DNA from: Macrolepiota albuminosa
Lineage: Eukaryota > Basidiomycota > Agaricomycetes > Agaricales > Agaricaceae
Reading direction: 5' to 3'
DNA: 64,000 nt
Assembly (NCBI GenBank): GCA_027475525.1
Contig: JAMWFC010000122.1
Location: 1,054,001 to 1,118,000, forward strand
Positions 30,465-42,631 of the stretch are shown here, one piece after another. Under the pieces are notes generated by a model. That model saw only the letters and a program-made list of their open reading frames with translations, did not search any database and was not told where the DNA came from. Made by a program: the position numbers and the translations under genes. Each line of letters opens with the position of its first letter. Position 1 is the stretch's first letter.

Positions 30465-31774
30465 TAAGTTACTTATACATACTTGGAGCCCTAACCGAAC
30501 GAAGTGAGGTTAGGGTGGAGGCTTAGTTGGGGGGGGTTTGGAGGCAAAGCCCCCAACGAGCTACGAAATTCATGCCGAAGGCACGAATAGTAGCTCGTAT
30601 ATATAATGCAATGATGCCTGGGAAATGATCTGATTAGTCAGTTTTGACAGTTTCTGACTAAGGCTGACAAAGAATTGCCTTTTGCGTTTGTTTTTTGGTA
30701 GATGTGTGTATAAAATGCTTAAAAATTCAGATAAAATCACTGAAAAATCAGAAAAAATTCAAGGTCTACTGATACACTAATTGTGAATTTTTTGAGGTTT
30801 ATAAATGCTTTAAGAAATCTGAAAAATTCAAGAAAAATTCATTGCTCTGTTTTTCAGGAGATGTTAGTGGAAAATGCTCAAATAATTCCAGGAAAATCAC
30901 CAGAAAATCAGGAAAAATTCAAAGGCTACTAATATACTGATTTTTAGTTTTTTTAAAGATTTATAAATGCTGAATAAAATCCGAAAAATTCAAGAAAAAT
31001 TCAATTTAGCTTACAATAATACTTTGAGAGTTGTGGAATGAGCACTGAGTTTTGAAATGCGGAGGCCTTAACTGAACGAGGTGAGGTTGAGGCTGGGAAT
31101 GAGTCCTGAGTTTTTTATACATACTTGGAGCCCTAACCGAACGAAGTGAGGTTAGGGTGGAGGCTTAGTTGGGGGGGGTTTGGAGACGAAGCCTCCAACG
31201 AGCTACAAAATTTGTGCCAAAGGCACAAATCGTAGCTCGTCTATATAGAATGGGACAAGGCCTGGGAATTGATCTGATTAGTCAGTTTTGACAGTTTCTG
31301 ACTAAGGCTGACACATACTTCCTTTTTCGTTTGTTTTTTGGTAGATGTATGTATAAAATGCTTAGAAATTTGAATGAAAATCACCAAAAAATCAGGAAAA
31401 ATTCAAGATCTACTGATACACTGATTTTAGTTTTTTGGAGATTTATAAATGCTCAATAAAATCCGAAGAATTCAAGAAAAATTCAATTTAGCTTACAATA
31501 ATGCTCTGAGAGTTGTGGAATGAGCACTGAGTTGTTCAATGCGGAGGCCTTAACTGAATGAAAGTGAGGTTAGGGTGGAGGTTTAGTTGGGGAGGTTTGG
31601 GGGCGAAGCCCCCAACGAGCTATGAAATTTGTGCTGAAGGCACAAATCGTAGCTCGTCTATAGTATATGTGACAAGGCCTGGGAATTGATCTGATTAGTC
31701 AGTTTTGACAGTTTCTGACTAAGGCTGACAAATACTTCCTTTTTTGTCTGCTTTTTTTTGGTCAGTTTGAAAAA
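30465..31774 (+). repeat. Three tandem Helitron-associated modules with paired hairpins
   Basis: Each module begins with a TTACTTATACATACTTGGAG-like or GCGGAGGCCTTAAC start. A hairpin with stem CCCTAACC/GGTTAGGG around GAACGAAGTGA follows (30489-30515 and again near 31132), then a G-run with AAGCCCCCAACG. A second hairpin GAGCTAC...GTAGCTC follows (30558-30596, 31200-31238, 31617-31655). The module tail is built of AAAATCAGGAAAAATTCAA and TTATAAATGCTTAA motifs. The tail closely resembles the last three leader introns of the Helitron gene. Confidence 0.8.
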
Positions 31775-31987
31775 GAAAAAGATTAACTATTATTTAAATA
31801 AAAAACATGTGTATATTAAATATTTCACTGTATGCTATCTCTCAGACACATATGGAAGGTGTCCAGGGTTTGTGGATGTGGCCAAGGCCAAAACACAATT
31901 TAGTGGACACTAGTTTTCATGCCTTGCATGTTCTTAAATCAAACAGCATCAATTTTTCCATGGTTTCAACATTGTAGTAAGTAAACT

Positions 31988-32300
31988 TGTAGCGTAGTCC
32001 GCTATGTGGCGTTGGCCACATAGCTTTACTTACCTTACAGTAGATACTATTATATTATATTTATTATAATATAATATTAATTTACATTATTATATAAATT
32101 AGTTTACCAGCTGCTTACAAAGCAGCTTATTTTTGTGTTGATACTACATAGTCAATAGACCCATTATTATATAAATTAGTTTACCAGCTGCTTACAAAGC
32201 AGCTTATTTTTGTGTTGATACTACATAGTCAATAGACTGGACTGGTCTGATTCTGTGCAGTGTGAACCTAAGCTCTCACAATCTCTGTAACTTCGTTACA
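31988..32300 (+). repeat. Gypsy-3 5' LTR
   Basis: TGTAGCGTAGTCC to CTTCGTTACA; 313 bp as assembled, 236 bp after collapsing 32085-32238. Strong hairpins include CTATGTGGC/GCCACATAG, AGCTGCTT/AAGCAGCT and GTAAC/GTTAC. No tRNA-complementary primer site was recognised in the T-rich sequence that follows. Confidence 0.93.
32085..32238. repeat. 77-bp-period duplication in Gypsy-3 5' LTR (probable assembly overlap)
   Basis: Units 32085-32161 and 32162-32238 are identical for 76 bases and differ at the last (C/T). That is the one base at which the two LTRs differ, as expected if the graph branched there. Confidence 0.95.
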
Positions 32301-32951
32301 TTTTTTTGAATCCGCCAGCTAGGATCTATTGCCTAGCATCCGACGTCAGTCGTTGAGTTCGTTGACAGAACTCTATCAGCTTCTCGAGCTTCTTGCACAG
32401 CCACACCATGCAAATTTCAAACAGGGGATCGATGAGTAATCCCATACCTGCAGCGCCCACTGACGGCGGGCGAAATGCCCACGACCTACGGGGAGACCCA
32501 GCAGACACCCAGGACGCGTCAGCGTCCAATGCGGGTCAGGTAAGACCCAAGGCTCGAGACCGAGGTCAGAGTACCGACCTGGCTGGGAATGAGAGCGAGG
32601 CCCAGAGAGCTGAAAGCTCACAGCAGGACGGTCCGCAACACCTCCAAGACAAGATGCCCGGGAGATTAACGCCCCCAGTTACGCAGCTGCCAGGAGGACC
32701 ACGACGGTCTAGCCGATTGGCTTCCAAAGAACCCCCGCAGGATGGCCGACAGTCAACCGGCGCCTATGGCGCCCCAGGAGACGCCGAGTCGTCAGTACGG
32801 ACTGGGAAAGCCCTCCCTGCAAGCCGGAGCAGTGGGACCAGGCGGTCCACAGCAGGTCCAATGCCTTCTAAAGTAGCGGAAGCCCGCTTAGAAGAGGTAC
32901 TGGAGGAGGCTGCAAGGCCTGAAGGATACCGCGCAGAAGATCGATTTCCGC

Positions 32952-33105
32952 GCACACCAGCAGTGGAGGAAGCTCCGGAGGTTGTAGAGCTTCCAGAGGA
33001 GGTGATGGAGTTGTCAAGTGACGACGACGCACACCAGCAGTGGAGGAAGCTCCGGAGGTTGTAGAGCTTCCAGAGGAGGTGATGGAGTTGTCAAGTGACG
33101 ACGAC
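32952..33105. repeat. 77-bp tandem duplication in Gypsy-3 gag (probable assembly overlap)
   Basis: Units 32952-33028 and 33029-33105 are identical, starting GCACACCAGCAGTGGAGG. They break the gag frame; collapsing restores it. Confidence 0.96.
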
Positions 33106-35048
33106 GTCGGAGCAGAGGAACAGCGGCTGAAAACCACGTACACCGTGCGCTTGCGGGTGTTCTGGGACTTGCACCCAGAGGTGATGAAATACACCACCCA
33201 AGCGCGACTCGAGCGCTACGCGTCAGCCCATATAGTAGCACTTAGGCAACAAGGGCACGAAGTGCCCAATGTATTCAGTACGAAATATACTGATTTGATG
33301 GTGAGAGTGCTCACTATGGAGCTGCAAATGTATGTGCAGCGTAAGGCCACACGGCAATCGGGGGTCTCGACCCCCTGGAGCCACACGTCCAAGGAATGCT
33401 GGGCATGATGCAATCAAGACGTTGGAATCGAGCTAGTGGAGGCACTAGCATGGGCGCAAGAAGTGCCCGAAGTAAGACCGGCGCGTCCAAGTTCAGCGAC
33501 CTGGAAGATTGGGCGATGGATGTATGCACCCATCTTGCCATGTGCTTATACGGAGGTGACCGTATGGAACGAGAACGAATCTTCGTTCTGCCTGAGTTCT
33601 TGGCCGGAGAGGCCATGGGTTGGTTTCGACGGGCAGTACTGCACGTCAATCGTGTCCAATATGACTGGACGTTTAAAGGAGTCCTTACAGGACTGTATGA
33701 TCGATTCGTACACCCCTCAACGCTCCAGGATGCAAGGCGGGACTTCCAGTCCGCCAAGTACACCGAGAAGTTGGGAGTACAAGGGTTCTATGATACCCTT
33801 AATGACCATGCCCAGAACATGGCAGTATACCCGGATGGGTATACAATGCTCGAAACGTTCTTGGATGGCATTCCAGCGGATATGCGCCGCTATTTGATAC
33901 ATGAGGACGGATTGTCCCCAGAAGTCAACGATGTGGAAGAATTTGTGGCATATGCCATCCGGTATGAGCAGTCTCTGAAGACTGCTAACCACTACGAACA
34001 TCGGAGTGGGCACAAAGGGGGACCCAGGCGACTACCGCCTGGTGGGACACCCTCACGGGGTCAGCATGTGGGGACCTTCCTGGCCAAAAAGACCGATTTG
34101 GACCGTGACTGCAACACGCGGTTTGTTGTATGCAGAACCCCTGCTGCAAACCGAGGGCGGAGCCGCCCACGCCCAGAGCGGGCGCCGGACGGCGAACGTC
34201 CTAAACCAAGGCCGGACTTCAAGCCGGCCAACCCACCGGGGCAGTCGGGGACTTGTTTTGCGTGTGGCCAACTAGGCCACTATGCTACCAACTGCCCTGC
34301 GAAGCCAGGACCCCTGAGGAAGGGGTATACACCCCGCGCCCACCTTCGAGCTGCACATACTGCAGCCGCGAGTGGGAGTGATGGAGACGTATCTGCCGAG
34401 TCTGAGGCGGAGCACCCCACAAATGACCAGGAGCCCCCAGAGGAGGCATCGGGCGCCGAGCCCGAGAGTGTGGTCGTGGAGGGGGAGGAGTACGTCACAG
34501 TCGACGTATATGACGACGTCTACGACAATGAGTATTACAGTCGCGACAGCGACTCTGAGTGCCTAGCGGCAATGACGGATTGGCCGTCCACAAATGATCC
34601 CGAACGGAATAACGTAGTTCGGATGAAGAAGGTGACCCTTCATCGTGCAGAGGGCACTTTGCAGCGCCCAACATTGAAACGAGCAGACAAGGAGTGCCTG
34701 GTCTCGTATGTGGACGTAGACGGCCACAAGGCATGGACCCTATGGGACTCTGGGAGTACCACATCGGGCATAACACCCCAGTTCGCCCATGTGTACGGAA
34801 TATCCGTGCAGGAGTTGGATACGCCATTGGCGTTACAGCTGGGCACCGTAGGAAGCCGAGCCATGGTGCAGTATGGGACAAATGTGAATGTCCAAACGCC
34901 GGGCTCACGTAGCCAGGAATACATGGATGTAGCGAACTTTGATCGCTACGATATGATACTGGGAACGCCATTCATGCGGCGTAACAAAGTCATACTAGAC
35001 TTTGACCAATGTCAGGTACTAGTGAATGGGAAAGTGATCCCAGCCGAA

Positions 35049-35300
35049 CGAGCTACAGCAGACGACACTGATAATCGTCTGCGACATCATCGCACTATGG
35101 AGAAACGCAAGGACTCTCCATGACTCGAGCTACAGCAGACGACACTGATAATCGTCTGCGACATCATCGCACTATGGAGAAACGCAAGGACTCTCCATGA
35201 CTTGGCCGGCGCAGAGTGCCGGCGATAATCGTCTGCGACATCATCGCACTATGGAGAAACGCAAGGACTCTCCATGACTTGGCCGGCGCAGAGTGCCGGC
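35049..35300. repeat. Two overlapping 77-bp duplications between protease and RT of Gypsy-3
   Basis: Units 35049-35125/35126-35202 and 35147-35223/35224-35300. Together they add 154 bp and move protease and RT into different frames; removal rejoins them. This is not a programmed frameshift. Confidence 0.96.
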
Positions 35301-38300
35301 CGTGGAGGATGTGGAGGAGGAAGTGCAGGCTATGCCTGGACTGAGCGCAGACCACAACGTGGTAATGATGAGCGAGGAGGAGTATCAAGCCTCCAAGAGG
35401 AGCAACGAGCGAATAATCGCTCCTGAGATTCGAGGCGCAAGGCCTCCGGACAAACGCCATCGAAAGGCGAGACGACGGGAGGACTCAGTGGATGTATGTC
35501 CACCTACGTCCTCACGAGTCAAGTTGGAAGACTTGAAAGACAGCATCCGAGAGGCGGAAGCCTCAGTAGAGGGGGACACACGGTCCCTATGGGAGCGACC
35601 AGCTCCCCTGCCGGAGTACGACTGGGCATACGACCCCCGAATGCCGCAAGAGTGGAACGAGCTGGTGGCAGCCACGTGTGCGCGAAATGCGCACCAGAGA
35701 CGGATGACCGTCAAACCAGCGTATCGCCAGCCAGCCCCGGACGAGGTATCCGTAGCGTACTCGCTTGTACGTGAAGGAAGAAGCCTCATGGCTTATAAGA
35801 CAGCGGCAGCGGGTGCTCCGCTGAGACTACATATACCTGATGACAGTGTCAATTGGGTGCTCGCAATGCGCGAGCAGTATGCACCGCCGCCTCAGCCACC
35901 CTCAGAGACGGTGGAAGTACTTCTCCCGGTGTGTATGAAGGGGAAGCAGAAGGCGACAAGCCTTCGTGAGGAAGATATTCCTCGGTTGCGTCAGCAATGG
36001 CAAGAAGAATTTGCCGACATGGTCAATGGGACCAAGGAGGAGCTCCCGCCGTGGTGGGAGGTGAACCATGAGATTAATCTCATAGACAAGGACAAGCAGT
36101 ATAAGTACCACTTGCCGCGCTGTTCGCGTGCCCTCCAGGAGCAACTACACGATAAGACTAATCGCTATTTGAATGCTCAATGGTGGTCCCCATGCACCAC
36201 CGCTCAAGCTGCACCGTTATTGTGCATCCCGAGGAAGGATGGAACCCTTGATGCGCGTCAGCGCAATGACAATACCATAAAGGATGTAACTCCTTTACCA
36301 GATCAAGAGGTGATCCGGGAAGACGTGGCTCGGGCGAAGTATCGCTCGAAGATTGACCTTACTGACGCTTACGAGCAGGTGCGCATTCGCACCGAGGACG
36401 TACCCAAGACCGTATTTGCGTCGATCATGGGTACATTCACAAGCAATATAATGCAGATTGGAGACTGCAATGCTCCAGCAACTTTCCAGAGGCTAATGAC
36501 CTCTATCTTCCGAGACGTAATAGGATGTTTCATGCACGTCTACTTAGATGACATATTCATCTACTCGGATACCATGGAGGAGCATGAGCAGCACCTCAGA
36601 GTCGTATTCGAACGACTGCGCAAGTACAAGTTGTACTTGAAGTGGAAAAAATGTGAGCTCTACGCTCAGAGTATAGACTGCCTAGGGCATGTCATAGATA
36701 AGTGGGGTATCCACCCTGATCAGGACAAGCTCGATCGTATTCAGGAGTGGTGCATGCCCCAAAACTACAATGACATCCAACGATTCGTTGGCCTTGTCAA
36801 CTACATATCGAGCTTCTTGCCCGATGTCACAGCCTATACTGGGCCACTTATGGCCATGACACAGAACGGATCACCGTTCAATTGGAGGCCGTTGCACCAG
36901 CGGTGCTTTGAGATGGTCAAACGGATCTGTACGAAGACTCCGGTGATTCGACCAATCGACCCTAGACGGGACGAGCCAATATGGCTCATTTGCGACGCGT
37001 CCAAGACAGGCGTCGGAGCCATGTACGGCCAGGGAAGCAGCTGGCAGACGTGCCGCCCAGCAGGGTTCATGTCGAAGAAGTTCACGACGGCCCAGCAAAA
37101 CTATGCGGTGCACGAGCTGGAGACTCTTGCCATACTCGAGGCCCTCCTCAAGTGGGAGGATAAGCTGATGGGATACCCCATCCACATCATAACGGACCAC
37201 AAGGCCCTTGAGTTCTTTAAAACTCAGGTGAACTTGTCGCCGTGCCAGCGACGGTGGATAGACTACATGTCGAGATACCAGTTCGACATCACCTATGTTA
37301 AAGGTGAACTCAACAAAGTGGCAGACTGCTTGTCGCGCTACTTTGAGAGTGATGTAGTCGGGGAGGCTCACGAGCCTCATGAGTATGTGCAGGCAGACTG
37401 CCGCATAGACCCCGATGGAGAGGATTTACCTCTCCACCGATACCAGGAGCTCAGGGAGCATGTCCTGGAAGTACGCACTATGCGTGACGATGAACGGAGG
37501 CGAAGCACTCGCCTCAGAGAGCAGCGTGAAGAACGGGACGTAGCCGCCCAGTTGCTCAAGGAGCATGAAGCCGTGGACCCAGCGTCCACTAGGGAGCACG
37601 AGCGCCACAATGTACCCGTTACGCTTGTGGAGATGCTCGAAGGCGAATTGCCTTCATCCCAGCCTCCTAGCCTGGTCAATGACGACTTCCGGCAGGAGGT
37701 GGTGCAGGACTATGGTGATGATCCTCTCTTCGCCGAGATAATCGCCAATCCTGACGACCATCCTCGGTTCAGGCATGAGCCTGGTGGACTCATCACGACG
37801 GAGAACCGTCAAGGGGTGGCAGTGGTATGCCTCCCCTGTACGCGTACCATTGTTACGCGGGTCTTGGACCAGGCCCATGCCCTGGTGGGGCACTTTGGTG
37901 CCGCCCAGACGTTGGGCTACATCCGGAGATGGTATTGGTGGCCACGTATGGCCCAAGAAGTGACTAAGTTTTGCGTGTCATGCGCAGCGTGTCAGAGGGC
38001 AAAGTTGCCCCCTGGATCCCCTCCCGGGAAGCTACACCAGCTACCTGTGCCGGTGAAACCCTGGGACTCAATCGGAATGGACTTCGTAGGTCCCTTTCCC
38101 GAGTCCAGAGGGTTCGATTACCTCTGGGTAGTCATATGCTGCATGACGAGCATGGTGCACCTCATACCGGTGCGAACTACGCTGACGGCTAAGGAGCTGT
38201 CGTGGATCTACCTGAGGGAGATCGTTAGGCTGCATGGGCTGCCTAGCACCATTGTGAGCGATCATGACTCGAAGTTCACGTCTCAATAGTGGAGAGAACT

Positions 38301-39270
38301 CCACAAACTGCTAGGAGCGCGACTCCTCATGTCGACGTCCTTCCATCCTCAAACAGATGGGCAGACAGAGCGGGCTAACCGCAGTATCGGTCAAATTTTG
38401 AGGGCAGTTGTTTGCCCGGACCAACGGAACTGGGTGGACTGGTGTCCACTCACTGAGTTCGCAATTAACGCGAGTATCTCGGATACCACAGGGTATGTGC
38501 CCTTTGAACTCAACGGAGGGTACTTGCCCTCCATGCTGCACGAAGTTTGTGCTGATACGGTGGCTCACCGTGAAGTTGTCGAGTTCGCCAGGCAGGCCCT
38601 GGAGAACATTGCAGCAGCGCATGACGCCATCATAGAGGTGCGAGTCTTCCAGGCAAAAAATGCCAATCACCATAGGCGAGCGGACCCGCCAATAGCAGTA
38701 GGAGCATTGGTCTACCTATCAACGCGTAATCTGAAGCTCCCAAAGGGACGGGCAAGTAAACTCTGCCCGAAGTGGGTAGGCCCATACCGCATCCTAGACG
38801 CAGAGCCAAGTACCTCCAACTACGTGTTGGAGCTGCCTCTGGCATTACAGGAACGACGCATCGTTCCTAAGTTTCATGTGTTGCTGTTGCGACCTTACAG
38901 CGCGTCTGACGATGCGCTGTTCCCTAACAGGGCAACCCCAGGCCCCTATGATTTTGGGGCTCGAGACGATGACGAATGGTTCGTCGAGTGCATAATTGGG
39001 CACCGGTGGACTGAGCGTAACGCGCTTGAGTTTGAAGTACGATGGTCCCTGGGGGACACAACATGGGAGCCACACCCCCATTGCTCCAAGCTAGCGGCAC
39101 TTGACCATTATTTGGAGTTGAAGGGCGTTAAGCGCCCACATCAATTAAGTAAGCGTGCCGGCGCTTAATTTGATCGGCAGTGCTGATCGCGGCTTGGCTG
39201 AGTTGGTCAGCAGCTGTGGCTGAAACACGTCTTAAAAGGCGAAATTTCTTTTTCGCTTTTTTCCCCAACC

Positions 39271-42200
39271 ATGGACAGCATGCCCGTGGACTTGAGTGAC
39301 CAGCAGCAGCAGCAGCTACAGCAGCAGCAGTTTGAGAGTACGCCGTCGGTCTTACTGTCGGCTGAAGGGGGGGGCAGATGGCTCCCCCGCTGACCCAAAA
39401 TGCGCCCCAGTGGGGACAATCGCAACCAGCTGTGGGCTTCCCACAGCAGCAGCAACCACCAGCGGCGGGCTACCTGCCGCAGCAGCCGGTGATCAGTGGC
39501 TATCCGCCACTTCAAACCATGCAGGGCAACTTCATGCCCCAGAACGCACCTGGGGGCGGCTATCAGCCCCAACAACCAGCACCGGGCGCTTATGCGCCAC
39601 ATCACACCGAGGGCCAATTCCAGCAACAGGCCTATGGGGGGCTAGTCAGCCCCCAAGCAGCGTCGGCATGGAGGCAGCTTGCCCCTGTACCGGCAACAGG
39701 GCAACTGGGGACACATCCTTTTCCCCAGTTTACCGCCCCGGCACACTACCCTGGGATGGGTGGTGTGCCCGTAATGATGCCGTACCCCCCGGCTTGGATG
39801 GGGGCTTGGGGCGCAATGCCCCAGTACAGCGACTCGCATGAGTCGCAAGCCAAGGGAGGCCGGTCGATTTCTCTGTCGACCACAGCACCAATTGACAATC
39901 TAGAGGGACGCAAAGCATCCCTCGTGCAGGCCACCGCAGCCAGTGAGAGTACAGAAACTCTCAATACAGAACGGAGCATCAGTTCATCGGCTGATGCGCC
40001 GACGGAGAGCTTGGCCAAGCTCTCCTTGCTACAGCGGCTGGAAATGCCGCACCAATCCAAGCCCAGCTCGGAAGAAGAGTCGCGTCCTCGACGCGACAAA
40101 GGAAAAGCACGGGCTGTCGAGCCCACTCACAGCCAGGACTTAGTCCTGGCTACCCTTCTCCAACGTCTGGGAGATAACGGGTACGATGTACCCGCAGAGT
40201 CATCATTCCTCCGCGATGCGGAGGCAGTCGTCCTCATCTGCCAGATGATGGACGACATGGATCATATGCACGCTCAGCGCAAAACTGATCTCCTTGCCCT
40301 TTTGGCCACTCGTAAGCGGCAGACTACACCCCCGAGTCGGGACACCGACTCCAGCAAAAGGGCGCGTCGGCAAGGAGTGGAGGACGTGCCCTCCCGCTCG
40401 ATTAAGTCGAGCGTTGCTGCCCCCGGCCGGGAGGCCGGTCTAGGACGGGACATCCTCCCCTATGAAGATGTTCCTGCTCCAGCCGCCCCCCAGCTTATCC
40501 AGCGCCTCGCCAGCGGCGCGTCTGAGGTCGCGTCTTCGCGACCAGTATCTGTGGTATCCACCACGTACTCTGGGGAGCAGAGTTCCAGGGGCGTGAGCAC
40601 ACGCCCCACTGAGGCCAAGGCCTCACAACCCCGAAAGGATCGTCAGGGTAAGCAACCGGAAGGGCGCGCCTACGTCAACGTGCACTTCCCCAAGGATGCC
40701 CCGAAAGGGGCCCCAGGGGCGAACATCCCCTTTTTACCCGCTATACTGGTAGAGGGCCTGCCAGCCCGACTCCCGCGGTGTGTGTGGGCAATGGACCCAT
40801 GATCTGAGAAGTCGGAGCCGGAGAGGCTGCCTTCCCCGCCCTCCGACGATGATTGGTATGAGGAGCCTGAAGAGGCTCGTATGGAATCCCCAGTGCCGCA
40901 CGAGACGGCGGCACAATGTATGGCACGCGAACGGCACAACAGCAATCGACGAGCCAAGATGGAGCGTTGGGCGCAGAACAGCGCCAAACGAGGGGCCGCC
41001 CTCCTTGAGGACAAAACCGGGCGCATCCCTGATGCGCTCGGTGTGGTGATCTACCGTGATCACACTATTGAGCGCCAGAACTCATTCTTTGGCGCGGGGT
41101 TGGCTCCCCAATTCTATTGGTCGCCAATGACCAATACCATCTTCGTCGGGCAAGAAGCCCGCGCAGCCAGGTCCTTCGAGGACGATAAACAGGGCAACGC
41201 CGCGGCGACGCCCCACAACAGTAAGGTGTACCAAGTTGCACCTCGCGGGTTTCCCCGCAGTCCTCAAGAAGTCCGCAGACTTCACGCACTGGTTAACAAC
41301 CAGTTTACGCCGCTTCATCAGCGTCAGTTGGGCTACCTCTTGCTCAACGAATTCAAGCGGGTGGCGCTCAGCTGCCACCCTACAGCCCGAGACAGAGCTA
41401 TGTCTCATTTACTCGACGAGGTCGAGTATAGGACTATCGCGGTACCCTTCGCGAGTCTAGAGGAGTGGGAGAACGTCCCGCGAATGATTGTGCCATCGTG
41501 GCTCTATCGCCGCAAAGAGGGAGGGAAAATTGCCTTCATCGGCCTTACCCCCCCTGATCCAAAGCAACCATTTGCTTTGGACTACCTGGGCTCATACGCC
41601 CTCCTCTATGGATGCCCTGGGACGTCCAACGTGTGGACCGGTCTGGCCATGGACCGAGCCATGCGCATTCATTGGCGCAGCCTCTTTGGGTTTGCGCTTG
41701 TACGCGCCCTCAGCGCCAGCCGCCCCTCCAAGGCCACGGTATACAAGTACCTGGCCTACGTCTTCGCCAGGCCAGGCCTCTACAAAGAGGCCGTGGCTGA
41801 GTACGAGGCAGCCACGGGGCAAGCCTTTGAGCCTCTCCACGCCGACGACCCTACCTTCGAGGTTCGGGCTGTGGACATCCTGGAAGCGTCAGCTTCCGTA
41901 TTCACCACTTCGGACGCGTTATGCGTCCTTCTTCACAATCAAATTCCGGTCAGCTGGGCTGACCACGCGTACACTTATGGGGTCACCTACTTGGCCCATC
42001 TATTCTTCAGCGACAGCCGGCTCTACAACAAGGCGGCTGCTATCGACGACGAGAGGCTACAACGCCTCGACCACTACGGTACACCCCAGTCCATCCCTCA
42101 GTGGGATGGGTGGTGCGAGGCCACCATTGGCGATCGCCAACGCCTGATGCTCCAGCAGCAGGACAGTCGTTGTGCATACGACGACACGCTCGCCAAGGGG

Positions 42201-42586
42201 ATGTACCTCTCCATCGGGCAAGACATTCATGCCCACGAAATCTGGACGCGCCAGTACCCGTCCGACACCGGGGATCTGCCTGATCCCCAACCACCTGTCC
42301 CGGGGTCGACCATCGACCCCAATCTCACACTGTCCCCCCTCTGGGACTATGACGATTCCCTGCCAGTAGCAGGGCCTTCGGGTACTTCCTACGCGCCCGC
42401 ACCCAAGGATGAACTCCTCGACTATGACATGGACGACGCAACTGCCGATCCATTCCGGGAGCCTGGGGACTCTCCCATTGCCCCCGTCCCTGACTTGACT
42501 ATGACATGGACGACGCAACTGCCGATCCATTCCGGGAGCCTGGGGACTCTCCCATTGCCCCCGTCCCTGACTTACCAACGGCATGA
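39271..42586 (+). CDS. Gypsy-3 third ORF, long protein of unknown function
   Basis: It starts at ATG 39271, 102 bp after the pol stop. Adding one G to the G8 run at 39367-39374 and collapsing the 77-bp duplication (42420-42573) gives 1,080 codons. One in-frame TGA (40800-40802) separates an N-terminal part of about 510 residues from a C-terminal part of about 570. The N-terminal part has a glutamine run, Gly/Tyr/Pro/Gln-rich sequence (GYLPQQP, GGYQPQQPAPG), then charged helices. The C-terminal part looks globular, with RDHTIERQNSFFG near 41056 and helical Trp/Tyr-rich sequence, ending in an acidic tail. It is not an envelope: I see no signal peptide or membrane segment. It could be a captured host gene or an element-specific factor; I do not recognise the family. 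Confidence 0.7.
42420..42573. repeat. 77-bp tandem duplication at the end of Gypsy-3 ORF3 (probable assembly overlap)
   Basis: Units 42420-42496 and 42497-42573 are identical. Without it the ORF ends at TGA 42584-42586 instead of running on to 42611. Confidence 0.95.
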
Positions 42587-42618
42587 CCGTCATATTATCT
42601 CAAGACCGTAGCTCGGTC

Positions 42619-42631
42619 TGATTGGGGGGTG
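42619..42631 (+). other. Gypsy-3 polypurine tract
   Basis: TGATTGGGGGGTG directly before the 3' LTR start TGTAGCG. Confidence 0.75.

Larger units (their letters stand above)
32408..39168 (+). pseudogene. Gypsy-3 Gag-Pol polyprotein (one internal stop)
   Basis: ATG 32408. Collapsing three 77-bp duplications and allowing one missing C in the C-run at 33371-33375 gives one frame of 2,177 codons, broken only by TAG at 38287-38289. Order: disordered N-terminus; gag core (about 33480-33990); CCHC knuckle CFACGQLGHYATNC (34254-34295); protease WDSGSTTSG near 34744 and MILGTPFMRR near 34953. RT follows with KIDLTDAY near 36349 and YLDD at 36541-36552; RNase H with CDASKTG, HELETL and TDHKALEFF; integrase with a zinc domain (about 37880-38010), MDFVGPFP, SDHDSKF and TDGQTERANR; then a divergent chromodomain (about 38970-39120). 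The TAG sits in the integrase core three residues after SKF and fits a single change at an aromatic codon. As it stands the integrase is truncated. Confidence 0.9.

Noticed and set aside
30489..30515. CCCTAACC/GGTTAGGG as telomeric repeat
   Set aside because: Only single copies occur, each as the stem of a hairpin with a fixed loop inside a larger module; there is no tandem TTAGGG array.
35049..35300. Programmed frameshift between Gypsy-3 protease and RT
   Set aside because: The frame change equals the 154 bp added by two 77-bp duplications; the frame is continuous once they are removed.
39271..42586. Gypsy-3 third ORF as an envelope gene
   Set aside because: No signal peptide, hydrophobic membrane segment or fusion-peptide-like stretch is visible.
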